Shown: positions 46,585-58,165 of the stretch, one piece after another
Layout of the letters: each line of letters opens with the position of its first letter
How positions within the stretch are numbered: the stretch's first letter is position 1
NCBI RefSeq assembly: GCF_004379255.2
Contig: NC_056047.1
Coordinates: 33,389,855 to 33,453,854 of the forward strand
DNA from: Salvia splendens
Lineage: Eukaryota > Streptophyta > Magnoliopsida > Lamiales > Lamiaceae
DNA: 64,000 bases
Direction of reading: 5' to 3'
Position numbers and translations under genes: made by a program
The notes under the pieces: generated by a model
What the model saw: only the letters and a program-made list of their open reading frames with translations
Told to the model about the DNA's origin: nothing
Database searches by the model: none

Positions 46585-48361
46585 GCCGGTAGACAAACGG
46601 GAAATTAGGCGGTAGGCTCGGCGAAGCTTGTTGAACGAGATTGATGATACAACTCAACCTACTGGAATGGAGAAGGCAGACTCTCCTGGACCTAGCGATG
46701 AGGAGGAGCGCCGCCAGGCGGCGGAGAGGAAAAGGAAGGGTAAACATACAGCTACTTCCTTGGTCAAGAAGTCGAAAAAGGCCGCTGGGGGCAAGTCTGA
46801 TGAAGCCTCACTTCCTCCACCCGCGAAAGTACCGTACAAGGAAGAACTCTCTAACCCTGCCAGGTCCAGTGAATATGAAGAAGTCGAAATAGAAGAGCCT
46901 ATGGAGGAGTTAAATTTTGAGCCCGCGGAAGACTGGATCACTAAAGGACTGCTAGACGCAATGAGGAAGTTCGAGGATCCCAAGCGGGCGGCGACTTACA
47001 AGGAACGGTGTAGCACGGGTTAGCTTGCAAAGTCTGGAAAACGTTATGATCCTGAGGAGTTGAAGGAGATAGCTTGTGATGAGGAGTTCCGGCAATATAT
47101 CAAGGCCATCGGGTTCGACTGGCTGTTAAGGCATAGCACTGCGGAAGTACCAACGGCCCTGGCACGTGAGTTTTTCTCTACCTTCCGACTAAATCCCACC
47201 ACAGATTTGGATGCAGATTCAATCACTTTCCTTCTGTTTACTGAAGAACACGAGATGAGTATCTGCGAATGGTCTCTCCGAATGGGATTGTTCACTCGTG
47301 CGGAGGATGACGAGGGGATTTGGAACGATCGGATGGTAGGAGCACCAAAATTCACTCCTGATTTCAAACCACAATCTGCGTGGGAGTTCATCACCCATCC
47401 GAAGGTGGGACAGTTCAAAACAAGCTACTCGAAAGGGTTTCACATTGGGAATCGTGTACTTTGTTTTGCTCAGACCTTTATCAGTTACAATCTTATGGGT
47501 ACTGCCAACTCTGCCTTGACTACGGCGGATCTCTACTTCACATGGTGCATGGCCAAAGGAGTCAAAGTGCACCTAGGCTACTGGTTAGACCAGGCGTGTC
47601 ATCAAATGGCCGCCAATCCTTCCAGACATATGTACACATGTCACCTCTTAGGGGCTTACTTACAACGCAACACGATAATGAAGATCGCCAAATCTGCCCC
47701 CGAGGTAGATATGTGTGAGCCCCCGGAGGTTTTTAACGTGGAATATTTCTTCAACAAAGGATTGCTATACATGTCTGGAAAGGATGTGTGCTTTTACGAA
47801 GTCGGCAGATTGGAGTCCCAGGTCAAGCAGGAGCAGGACGTTATTGAGTCGAAAGCCAGTGTTGAGTTTGAAGAGATGAAAACGAAAGTGAGTGTTATGC
47901 GCAAGGAATTGGGTGCAGTTAGAAAAGAAGTGGTAGAGATAAGGACAGAGCTAGGCGGAATTAGGGATGAGATGCATGCCATCAAGGGGCGCATCACTAT
48001 CTTGGTGGGAAAGTCATCTACACAGAACGATCGGATGGCGGAAGCCGTCAACCTAATGATGATGATGACAAAATGGCTGAAGGAGAAATTTTCCGAGCCA
48101 CAAATGAAATTTCCTACTGGACCTAGCAATGTGCCTAAGCAGCCAGGGCCAGGAAGTCCAACTCCCCATCATCTCCCACCATCGTCAAAACCCTTGACAG
48201 CCCTGTCTGCATCAAAGCCGGTTTCAGTTAAGCAGACCATGTCTAGACCAAGTGAGAAGGAGTCAGATAAGCCAGAGTCGCCGGCGAGGAAGAAAGCAAA
48301 AGTAACCCGCCCTTACGTTCCACCGCAGTTTCGCTCCCGTGGGAGCCAAATCCCGAAATAA
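46580..48361 (+). pseudogene. Athila env-like ORF, C-terminal part
   Basis: This continues the reading frame interrupted at 28671. In-frame TAG stops lie at 46613-46615 and 47021-47023; after 47060 the frame is open for 433 codons. The first part is Lys/Glu-rich with basic stretches (KRKGKH, KKSKKAA). The middle has the conserved Athila ORF2 fold (SICEWSLRMGLFTRAEDD, FISYNLMGTANSALTTADLY). Residues ~250-330 of the last open frame are predicted coiled coil by heptad pattern. The tail is Pro/Ser-rich with the nuclear-signal-like ARKKAKV. Function unknown; this is not evidence of a working envelope. Confidence 0.78.
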
Positions 48362-49721
48362 ACCCTCATTGACCAAGTAACTTTACTCTCAGTTTTTTTT
48401 TCTCTTTTATTTTCTTTCTTTCTTATGTGTGTTTGTTTGTTGTTTTGTGTGATGTGTTTTTTTTTTCCGGCATGCTCTGTATATATTTGCTTGCGTTTAT
48501 AATTGTCTTCTCCCACTTAGCCCAATCTTTGGTCTAAGTGTGAGAAGTTTGTGTTCTTTTCAAGCATGTTTTGGTTTTTGTTCTGCTGGAATTTCTCCCA
48601 CTTAGCCCGATGTTCGGTCTAAGTGTGAGAAGTTTGTGTTGTTTATGATTGTTGTTTGTTTTGTTTTGTGTTTGTTTGCCTGTTTTGTGCTGTTCATACT
48701 TCCCTGTTTCCCCCCTTCACTAGGATAGCTTGGGGACAAGGTTGAGTGAAGTGGGAGGGGGAGGAAGTCAGTGCAGTATGTATTTTTTTTGTGTTTAGGA
48801 GTCTCTAGGTCTAGTGTTTTTGTGTACCGCATGAGCGAGTGGATATAATAAGGCAAGATCCCTTTAGTAAGAGCAATTGAAGATATGATGCATGTCAACT
48901 TTGATGCCTTTTTTCCTTAATAAGCTGAATTCGGTTTGAATGAAGTGAGGACGATAGAAGACGCCTTGGATGACTTAGTTGTGAAGCCCCAACATAAATG
49001 TGAGTTATAAGCCTATACACTTTGAGCTAACTTGTATAAAAAGGGGCCACCACTGGATGCTTAGGGAGTAGAGTCAGAAGGAGAAAAATAAAAAATAAAA
49101 AATAGGGTTATGGAGGTATAAGCCGGACGAAGTCTAGGAAATGGAGGTTTAAGCTGGACGAAGTCCAGGAGAGGAATAAAATTTAAAAAATTGGAGGTAT
49201 AAGCTGGACGAGAATAATTCCTGAGGGCAGGAAGCAATAATAACCTGACCTAGGAATTAAAAAAATTAGAAAAGGAGGAGATTGTAGAAAGGAGATACTC
49301 TCATAACCCGACGCATCAGTGGTATAACTTTGACTTAAGAGTGATTCGATCCTAACATCCCTGGTGAGGAATGAGTGATCGAGTGAATCCAACAAGTGGA
49401 AAGTCAATAGGCTATCTTGACGAACTGACAGACCGACTAGGTAGAAGAAGGAAAATGGGAGGATTTGAAGACTGTAGACGAATCGGATTGACCTTAAGCT
49501 TGTGGGGACGGCTGCCTAAATGTTGAAGCTGGTTCATGCCTTAGTGTTTTTCTTCGTGTTTAAGTGTTTTTTTTCTTTCTTTGAGAGTCTGTTTTATGTC
49601 TAGGTCTAGGAGTTTTTGTTTTTTTAGAGTTGGTCATAGGATAATCATGCATTGAAATTCGCCTTATTCATTTTTCTTGTCTTTATACTTGAGGACAAGT
49701 ATGGTTTAAGTGTGAGCAGTT
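48362..49721 (+). other. Athila 3' untranslated region with repeated hairpins
   Basis: No convincing ORF. A stem-loop of the form CTTCTCCCACTTAG…CTAAGTGTGAGAAG occurs twice (about 48508-48550 and 48592-48633). A third half-copy, TTTAAGTGTGAGCAGTT, ends exactly at the 3' LTR (49705-49721), where the polypurine tract should be. A motif 'ggaggt(a/t)taagc(c/t)ggacga' recurs three times at about 49113-49212. Confidence 0.65.
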
Positions 49722-52597
49722 TGATAAGGCTAATTTCATGGATAGGTTATAGGGTAAAATTCTTGTATTTGCGGGGTCTAACACATGTTTTAAGCCAGGT
49801 GTGTGGAAGATTTTCGCCAGATCCAGGAAAAGAAAAGGGCAATTGCATGGTCCAAGGAAACTGGCGAATAAGTGAGCAATTTGAAGAAAAATTACAAGAC
49901 GGAGGAAATCAAGGAGCTGAAGGGTAGAATGGAGATTTCTATGAAGACTTCTAGAAGATTATGTCCGCACCTATATAAAGAAGAAAGCATGCAATCAGAG
50001 GGGACCTTCTCGGTGGAGGCCTTATGACCAGATTGTAGCTCTAGCTCACTCACTTCTACATACTTTTGGGTTTCATCGGGAAATTATGGGGTATTCTCGG
50101 GTTTATTTTGCTAGTTAGTAGTTGGGTAACACCGTCCTTACAGAAGGGTGAAGAATCAATTTAATCGCTTTCATTTTACTTTACTGTCGTGAATTTCACC
50201 GAGCTTCGCCGTTCGAAGCTCGGCCCTGTTTGCTGTTGCATTTGCGTTGTTTATGAAATTTCTGTTTCCGTATTTGAGTTGTTGATTAATTTCGATCATA
50301 GATGCCATTTATTTTGAGTTTGATGATGCTGCGAAATTGGATGTTTGATTTTTGTGTTGATCGGAGCAGATCGTTCGAATCAGAAGTTATGGAGTTGATT
50401 TTGTTTGCTGTTGGGTTCGGAATGCTTGGATCCGGAGTGGATTAAGCATCCGGCGGTTGGATCTGAAACAGGGTGATCGGAGTTGATTCCTAGCTTTTGT
50501 GTTTTCATTTCATTCCGTCTAGTTTATGTAGATCTATTTTATTTCCGGCTAGTCGCAAGTTTCCGACGTCCGAATTTTTACATTCTGTTCGAATCAGTGT
50601 ACGTGCTCTGTTTTCTTCATGTTCGTGTTTAATTCAGCTGATGAGGTGCATGTTGCTGTTAGTTAAACATTTAGTTAGTTAGTTGCAGCCTTTTCTTCCG
50701 TACTTGTTATTTCTGGAATTTGGTCCCCACTGTTACTCGCTTTCTGTTTGGTTATATCAGGAAGTTGTTTGCTCAGTCTAGGAAGTTAGTTGGTTATTTT
50801 GATGTTCGTTGCCAGCGTGATATTTACAGTTCCTAGGTCTAGTGTTTGATTTTGTGCCTAGGTCTAATAGTAGTTAACTTTAACCCAATTTGCGTGGCAG
50901 CAGCCGCTTTCTAAACCAAAGTCTTTAGATGCTTTCTTTGTTAGGGTTTTTGTATACTAGAAATAACCTTTCGAGTGATTGCATACTGTAAAACTCTAAT
51001 GATTATTTTCCAATAAATGCAACAGATTATTTTTGTCATAATGTTGTTATGTTTTACATTTAATGGTTGTTTATTGCATATTTAAATGTATGAGCAAACG
51101 TAACAAAGTCTAAGTCTTTGTTTTAGTAGACCGGTTGTGGGCGTCGTCCAATTTAAGGTAACACGGTCAGTTCTAAACAAAGAAAAATAAGAATTTCACA
51201 ACCTAGATAGGCCTAGACTACCTATCGCGAAAGGTTGCAATGTCAGTCCGATTATTTCTAAACCTTATTGAAATAAGATGACGTTGGTGTGGTATAGCAC
51301 TGAATGGATCTAACAGCAAGACGAGTCTTTATGCTATCTACTGAAAGACGAGGTCTTGATAATTAATTTCTTAATCAATGTACGTTAGCATTGAGCATAC
51401 GATATTGAGTATCCACTACTTTGACTTACCAAAGGTGCGGGTTTTCGTAACCCAACGATCCAGGTATATTGGGTAGTGGTGATCATTATCTAGATGTGCT
51501 AGGATTGCTATTATGTTGAAACGTGCGCGAGGAGAGTCTCGTTTGATAACATCCACAAGAGGAGCTCGAAACGAGGTTTTATTATTCGGAACCTAGCTAG
51601 TTGGAGTTTGATTACTCTATGAATAATAAATAAGAGTTTCTTGCTAAGTCCACTCTTGGAATTCGAAATATGTTAATTAATTAAGTCTATAGCAGACATT
51701 AATTAATTAATGGATGTTTCCATCTTAAGCGCGGGAAATAAATCAAATACAATTAAAGGAAACCCGGAATACTTGTAATTTCGGATTTGGAAGGCAGTGC
51801 AATATTACTTCTGTAGTGGCTGCTCGTAATATTCCAATATAAGCTTATATTAAATTGTGGGTTCAATTTAATTAGTAAAAAGCTAATTGGGTGAGGCCTG
51901 TTCCAGATTCTTCCTTAGATCCCTGACTGGGCCCAATATCTGACTTATATAAATAGGAGAATAATGGAGACAGAAAATACAACAATTTATTCATAAAATT
52001 TTCGTCCCCCTCCTTTAAGAGAATTTTCGAAAATTGTGCTCTCCTGAGTTCTGTCTTCCACTATTCGAGTCCTAGTACGTAGGTGAGATTTGCCCACACA
52101 AATATCAGCGTATAGTCCGGGACACCAGTCAGAAGATCCGAGGTCTTGTATTGAAGATCTTCACGTGGAGACGGAGCAAGCCATCATCGATTCTTGATTG
52201 AATCAACGAGGTAAATTGGCTAATTCCGTAGTAAGCATGTTTTAGGAATTTAATGTGCTAAAGCATGTTTTAATTCAAGTTATGAGCATGATACACTAAA
52301 TAATCTGCTAAATAGATCAAATTCATGTGATCCGTTGTGTCACGCACGCTTCCGCTGCCAGCCCCTTCATTCTTACGTGTCCATCCTCGTGGGATCGACC
52401 CCTGCTCTTCTATACTAGTCTATTGTATAATGGGTTGAGAGATCTTTGAACCACGAGCTTTGTGTGTCCAACGACTGAGTCTTCTATATTCCCTTGAGTT
52501 CCTAGACCTAGTGATCTGGTGGATTCATTGGAGTTAGTAGCTCGACCTAGAACATTAGAACGCACACACCGCACACACCTCGCTCGATGAACTTCCA
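49722..52597 (+). repeat. Athila 3' LTR, interrupted by a solo LTR
   Basis: Starts TGATAAGGCTAATTTC and ends GAACTTCCA; homologous to 22294-23733 over its whole length once 50939-52369 and one TTCTT are removed. It has diverged from the 5' LTR by scattered substitutions, densest in the first 250 bp. Confidence 0.9.
50939..52369 (+). mobile_element. Solo LTR of a Copia-type element
   Basis: 1,431 bp, starts TGTTAGGGTTTTTGTATAC and ends CCAGCCCCTTCA, with the perfect 5-bp duplication TTCTT at 50934-50938 and 52370-52374. No internal domain or second LTR is present, so it is a solo LTR left by LTR-LTR recombination. TATATAAATA at about 51946-51955 is a likely TATA box, placing sense on the plus strand. 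Length and terminal sequence suggest a long-LTR Copia lineage (Angela/Tork type); that assignment is tentative. Confidence 0.85.
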
Positions 52598-52602
52598 TAT
52601 AT

Positions 52603-52855
52603 AAAATTAAAGATAAGAATTAAGATCTAAATTCATAATTGATCTTCTACTTTAATCAATTAATTGTACAATAAAAGAAATACGTATTCATTGTATAGTC
52701 CTTTACTCTGTTTATTCAAATCTAAGTAAATTTTTTTTGCATTTTGATAACAATTCTTTAAAATTTTGAGAGAACTAAGAACTTTCGTCATAGTCTCTTC
52801 ATTTGACTTTATTCTAAATTATTAACTCTATCTTAGGGATAAATATATACTATTA
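52603..52855. other. AT-rich intergenic sequence
   Basis: No gene or repeat recognised between the Athila element and the next MITE. Confidence 0.35.
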
Positions 52856-53171
52856 CCTCCGTCCCAAAGTAGTTGAGTCGTATTTCTTTTTGAGTTGTCC
52901 CAAGTAAGTTAGTTGAGTCATTTATTTTTTTACAAAAAATTTATTATTTTTCATACTCTACTCTCTTTTCATCTCTTTTACTTTATTTCATCTCTTACTC
53001 TACTTTTTCCATTTTAACAAAAAATTTATTATTTTTCATACTCTACTCTCTTTTCATCTCTTTTACTTTATTCCATCTCTTACTCTACTTTTTCCATTTT
53101 AACCTTTAACACATCAATTTCTTAATTCTCGTGCCCATAGAAATGCTCCAACTACCTTGGGATGAAGGAAG
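52856..53171. mobile_element. Stowaway MITE with internal tandem duplication
   Basis: Left end CCTCCGTCCCAAAGTAGTTG; right end in reverse complement CTTCCTTCATCCCAAGGTAG. TA flanks both sides (52854-52855 and 53172-53173). Inside, an 85-bp unit is duplicated in tandem (52933-53017 and 53018-53102) with about one difference. Confidence 0.85.
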
Positions 53172-53197
53172 TATTAACTTTTCAACTTATTTTAGAA

Positions 53198-53200
<3 letters not shown>

Positions 53201-53250
<50 letters not shown>
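53201..53250. repeat. (TA)25 microsatellite
   Basis: Fifty uninterrupted bases of TA. It directly precedes GGAACCACCGGGTG, which may be the end of another decayed element. Confidence 0.95.
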
Positions 53251-53252
<2 letters not shown>

Positions 53253-53342
53253 AACCACCGGGTGCGGTCTATAGCTAACTTTTCTTTAATTTCTAAACTG
53301 CTAACTAATCAACACAGTATATTAAAAATGTCAACACGACGA

Positions 53343-53461
53343 CATTAATACGTCAACACAAATTTAAATGACATACTTATGCTGTTGTGTTGAGATTTAA
53401 ATATTGACGTCAACCCAAAGACATAAGTATGTCAATTGAATTTGTGTTGACATATTAATGC
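53343..53461. repeat. Inverted repeat with ~40-bp arms
   Basis: CATTAATACGTCAACACAAA at about 53343 onwards pairs with TTTGTGTTGACATATTAATG ending near 53461, and the arms continue through the GACATACTTATG core. About 90% matched. Probably a remnant of a non-autonomous DNA element. Confidence 0.65.
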
Positions 53462-53559
53462 TCCCCAATATATTATTCATATTTCACTAGGACAAACTCG
53501 AAAGGTCTATATCCACTTTCACTTTTGAAATAATAATAATAATGTTAATAACAATATTA

Positions 53560-54083
53560 CTCCATCCGTCCCTCAATAATTGCCCACTTTGGTTTCAGCA
53601 CGGATTTTAAGAAATGTAAAGAAAAGTAGGCTTAAAAGTTAGTGCAATATAAGTCCCACTTTTATATACTCTATATGTCCCTGAAATTTTGTCACATTTC
53701 ATTTTCTGCACTCGTTTTGAAAAAATGATAATAAATAATTAAGTGGAGAGATGGTAAAGTAAGAGAGAGAATAATGTAGATAAGACTCTCATTTACGTTA
53801 TTCTCTCTCTTACTTTATCATCTCTCCACTTTAGCTATTTATTATCATTTTTTCTAAAACGAGTGCAGAAAATGAAATGTGACAAAATTTCAAGAAGTAG
53901 TAATTTTATAATAAAATGCCAGTAAAATGAGTTAGTGAAATATGATGTATACTTGTCATTTATGATAAAAAGTGAAATTAATGGAGAATGAAAGAAAATG
54001 GCAAAAGTAAATAATTAATAGACAAATTAATGGAGAATGAAAGAAAATGGCAAAAGTAAATAATTAATAGAGGATGGAGGGTG
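53560..54083. mobile_element. Stowaway-like MITE carrying a second MITE
   Basis: Left end CTCCATCCGTCCCTCAATAA and right end GGATGGAGGGTG. TA flanks both sides (53558-53559 and 54084-54085). It is enlarged by the 53669-53900 insertion and by a direct duplication of ~46 bp (copies starting near 53975 and 54021, core GGAGAATGAAAGAAAATGGC). Confidence 0.75.
53669..53900. mobile_element. Nested hairpin MITE
   Basis: 232-bp element forming an almost complete hairpin: GAAATTTTGTCACATTTC at 53681-53698 pairs with its reverse complement near 53873-53893, and the arms continue through CTGCACTCG and GGAGAGATGGTAAAGTAAG to a short loop near 53785. TA on both sides (53667-53668 and 53901-53902). Such long hairpins are known sources of plant small RNAs. 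Confidence 0.85.
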
Positions 54084-54349
54084 TATTAACTTTTACTTTT
54101 CGGTATTATGATCCAGTTTCTCTCTTTTTTCAGGAAATTCATCAGCTCTTATTTAATAAATACTCCGTATAATGTTTAATTTATCGAATGTAAAGGGATT
54201 ACAGTCCTATATTCCAATAAATCAAAGTTTTTTCAATTGGATGTTTGTTGAATTTTTCTCAATCCTTTACTCCGCGAATAAATCAAAGTTTTTTTTTGAG
54301 ACAAAAATGCTCAAACCATCGAGAGGTTCCAAACAACACAACTCACTCG

Positions 54350-54549
54350 TGACAAACGACAAAGAGGAGAAGGTTTTGTTGGTGTAATGTTTGATGATGT
54401 TCTCATTACAATCGTTCCATTAAATAGGAGTACAATATGTTTCATATGGTAACTAAATCATCCCTAGTTAATACATGATTTGATCAATCCCTTAATTTAG
54501 GGAATTGATCCTTGATTTATTCTCTTCAAATCTTTTCTTTATTCTAACA
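54350..54549 (-). repeat. Copia 1, 3' LTR
   Basis: 200-bp repeat, preceded on the minus strand by the polypurine tract TTGAGGGGGAGTG at about 54550-54562. Confidence 0.9.
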
Positions 54550-54844
54550 CTCCCCCTCAAATTGAGTAGTGGGATCCCCGATACTCAATTTGTTAAGAAC
54601 TTCTTCAAGGCTCCCTGAGCTAACTGCTTTGGTCAATATATCCACCAGTCGATCTTCAGAACGTACAAAAGGGAATTCGACTACTCCTTCTTCAATCTTT
54701 TCCTTGATGAAGTGCCTATCCACCTCAACATGCTTTGTTTGGTCATGTTGGACTGGATTCTCTGAAATGCTTATGGAGGCTTTGTTGTCGTAGTATAACT
54801 GACTCTTACTTGGACTAGAATCAATCTGTCATCGATTTCCTAAA

Positions 54845-56624
54845 TCACATGATCTCGGTCAGACCACTCTTAATTCCCCTGAATTTTGCCTCCGCACTAG
54901 ACAGGGCTACCACCTTCTGCTTCTTACTCTTCCACGTTACTAAGTTTCCTCCAACGAATGTAAAGTAGCCTGAAGTCGACCTTCTATCCACTGGATTACC
55001 TGCCCAATCTGCATCAGTATACCCATGGATGTCTAAGTCTCCATTTTTCTTAAACACTATTCAGTGTCCAACGGTTCTCTTCAAATATCGAACTATCCTC
55101 AGTGCAGCTTCTAAGTGTTCTGCCTGGGGTTGATGCATAAATTGACTCATCACCCCTACAACATAAGCAATGTCAGGTCTAGTGTGAGATAGATAGATGA
55201 GTCTCCCAACTAGTCGCTGATATTGCCCTCGATCTGCGGCCTCAGCTCCATCTCGTATCTTCAAGCCGTGGTTTTGTACGATCGGGGTCTTGGCTGGCTT
55301 ACACTCTAGTAGGCCTGTCTCCGCTAAGATGTCCAAGATATACTTCTTCTGTCTCAAGAATATCCCCCGTGGTGAGCTAAGGACTTCAATTCCCAAGAAG
55401 TACTTGAGATCACCTAAATCCTTCATCTCAAATTCTTTGAAGAGCTTCTCCTTCAAATTCTCAATTTCCTTTGCATCATCACCTGTAATAATCATGTCAT
55501 CAACGTACACAATCAAACAGGTAGTCTTTCCCTCATTCCTCTTCAGGAACAATGTATGATCTGAATTGCTTTGTCTATATCCATAGCTCTTCATTGCGTC
55601 TGCAAATCTACCAAACCAGACTCTCGATGACTGCTTCATCCCATACAGAGTCTTCCTTAATCGGCATCCTTCACCTGCCTTGAACTCGTCAGAGAAGCAT
55701 GGTGGCGCCTCCATGTATATTTCCTTTTTCAACTCCCCATGAAGAAAGGCGTTTGTGACGTCGAACTGGTACAGTGGCCAATCTCGATTGGCGGCAATAG
55801 AAAGTTGTACTCGGACCGTGTCCATCTTAGCTACAGGAGAGAAAGTTTCTGAGTAGTCTATTCCATAAGTCTGAGTGTACCCTTTAGCCACCAGCCGAGC
55901 TTTATACCGCTCGATACTTCCATCCGGTCTTCGCTTAATGGTGAACACCCATCTACATCCAACTGGCTTCTTTCCTTCGGGAAGTATACACTTGTCCCAG
56001 GTGTGGTTACGCATTAAAGCATCTATCTCCTTTTTCATGGCTTCTCTCCAATGCTTGTTCCTCATCGCCTCATCGGCTGACTGTGGGATCTCCTCCTCGT
56101 CGTAGAGTGCATCCTCAAATGCTTGAGCCATCTCAGTCAAGTGCCAAGTTCGCAATAGAGTTCCTTGCCTTCCGGTTGATTTTCTCTGGACTGTACCTCT
56201 TTGGTGGTACTCCCATGTTTGCCCGTGGAGGTAGTATGTATCTCCCAGTGTCAGGGTCAACTCCCTCGACTTCATCGGTTTCAACTTCTTCCGGTTGATC
56301 ACTATTCTCCCCCTGAGCCTCATCCACTACATTAGTTCCAGTAATCTCATTGACAGGGGCAAGAGTACTTACATTCGATATCAGAAGCGGAGAGTCAATA
56401 TTAGGACTTGAGTCACTAGCCGCTTCAGTCTGTACCATGTCAGAGATTTGTCCAGCGGAGTTGCGTACTGCTTCCTCTGGTAGGTCCACTTCTGGTACAC
56501 TTGGCATTGACACCCAGCTTAGTGGGTCACTAATAGTTTTCCTAGTATCACTCTCCCCCTGATCGCTAAGATGGGTATAAAAGTACTTGGATTCAAGAAA
56601 ATCACAATTCATGGTCGTGTACAT
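54845..56624 (-). pseudogene. Copia 1 reverse transcriptase and RNase H
   Basis: A linker frame (56624-56133) is followed by an RT frame ending at 55061: WREAMKKEIDALMRNHTWD, VGCRWVFTIKRRPDGSIERY, QFDVTNAFLHGEL and the intact catalytic LIVYVDDMIITGDD. After a stop at 55061 the RNase H frame (55057-54845) shows GYTDADWAGNPVDRRSTSGY and VALSSAEAKFRGI, then decays. The two final Copia motifs (DNKAAI and KHVEVDRHF) are not readable in one frame here, unlike in the second Copia copy. Confidence 0.88.
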
Positions 56625-56660
56625 ACGATTAGACTTAGGATCAAAGCATCTATACCCCTT

Positions 56661-58090
56661 TTAGCTCACCCCGTAACCCACAAATACACATTTAATAGCG
56701 CACGGGGATAATTTTGTTCTTTCATGTTTCGGTATACGGACAAAGACGGAGCAGCCAAAGATTTGAGGTTTTAGGGAAAGATGTTGAGGAATAGTTGTGT
56801 GTAGAGCTACGGTATCGATTGGCGTTTGGAATTTTAGGATATGGGTAGGTAGCCGATTTAGAAGGTAAGCGGAAGTGGCGAGGGCTTCAGGCCAGAAGGT
56901 CTTTGGAACTTGTGATTCTATGAGTATGGCACGTGTCATTTCTAGTAGGATTCTGTTTTTCCTTTCGGCTACCCCATTTTGTTCTGGAGTGTGGGCACAG
57001 GTGGTTTGGTGTATCATTCCATTTTCTAGGATGAATTGTTTCATTTTGGAATTGACAAACTCCCCCCATTATCCGATCAAAGGATTTTGATGGGTTTTTG
57101 GTATTGTGATTGGACAAGATTATAGAAGTGGGCAAAGTGTTCGAAAACTTCAAATTTATGCTTCATAAAGTATACCCAAGTCATACGGGTACAATCGTCA
57201 ACAAAGATAAGAAAGTATCTAAAGCCTTGTCCCCCAACTACTAATGCGGGCCCCCAAACATCAAAATGTATTAAATCAAAAATAGATTCAGTACGAGAAT
57301 TACTCAAAGGATAGGAGTTTCTATGGCTTTTAGCCAAAACACAAGTTTCACAGTACATGCTTGATTTTGGAGTAATATTAGGAAATAACATTTTTAAATA
57401 ACCCGGAGAAGGATGTCTTATGCGTCGGTGCCAAAGCCAAGCTTCCCTATCGGCAGACCCGTGAGTTAGCATGGCAGCTCCTTTTTGGGCTATCTCATCC
57501 ACGTAGTACAGCCCGTTACTTTCAGTGCCATGCCCAATAATCTCTCCGGTCATGATATCCTGTAGTAGACAGAAATTCGGTTGCATTAGCAGTGTGCAAT
57601 TTAACTCCCGAGTCACATGACTGATTGACAGTAATTTATGGGATAGTGAGGGAACATGCAAACAATTAGATAATTCTAAAGTTGGAGAAATCTTCACAGT
57701 CCCTGCCCCCTTTACAACCGTAAATTCCCCACTATCAGTCTGAATATGAGATAGGTGAGGCTTGTGAGTTTTAGTAATATCCGACTCATCATAAGTCATC
57801 GTGTCAGTGGCCCCGCAATCGAAAATCCACCTATTGATATTTTCAATACCTGCAGACATAGCGCATGCTGTCCCAAAATTTTCTAGGACTTGAAAACTAT
57901 TTTTACACTCAATGGGGGCCGATTTATAGTTTTCAAACATGTTGGGGTTTACTTTAGAATTTCGGAACTTATTTGGGGTCGAATCAAATATATTTTCAGC
58001 ATGGGGTAAAAATTCTAAAGATAAGGAAGGCTGAGGGTTAGGTTGCAAACCTAACCCTAATACCATGTTACCTCCCGCCGTCTCCCTCAT
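56661..58090 (-). pseudogene. Copia 1 protease and integrase
   Basis: The frame 58090-57077 has the protease motif WIFDCGATDTM (Asp-Cys-Gly in place of Asp-Ser-Gly), the pre-integrase zinc region WHRRIRHPSPGYLK…CETC, and the integrase core start HFDVWGPALV. A frameshift near 57070 leads to 57044-56661 with HTPEQNGVAERKNR (catalytic Glu region), VPKTFWPEAL and the C-terminal FGCSVFVRIPKHER motif. A stop follows at 56661. Confidence 0.87.
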
Positions 58091-58165
58091 TTCTTCGCCT
58101 TCGGATTGGGTTCCTCCAGCGGCGAATTGTGCGACTCCGGCTGTCCTCGGTGGTGCGCCGGTCAG

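Larger units (their letters stand above)
22294..52597 (+). mobile_element. Athila-type Ty3/Gypsy element carrying nested insertions
   Basis: LTRs at 22294-23733 (1,440 bp) and 49722-52597 (interrupted by a solo LTR; ~1,440 bp without it) start TGATAAG and end CA. A perfect duplication TATAT flanks the whole (22289-22293 and 52598-52602). The primer-binding site TGGCGCCGTTGCCGGCGA at 23736-23753 matches the tRNA-Asp type used by Athila elements. Gag, protease and part of integrase are present; RT, RNase H and the integrase N-terminus are deleted. An env-like second ORF follows, split by element A. LTR identity by eye is in the mid-90s percent, older than the chromovirus and Copia copies. The original element without inserts would be about 11 kb. 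Confidence 0.92.

Noticed and set aside
53252..53300. Possible Helitron or other element end next to the (TA)25 tract
   Set aside because: The GGAACCACCGGGTG sequence after TA repeats is suggestive, but no second end or target duplication could be found.
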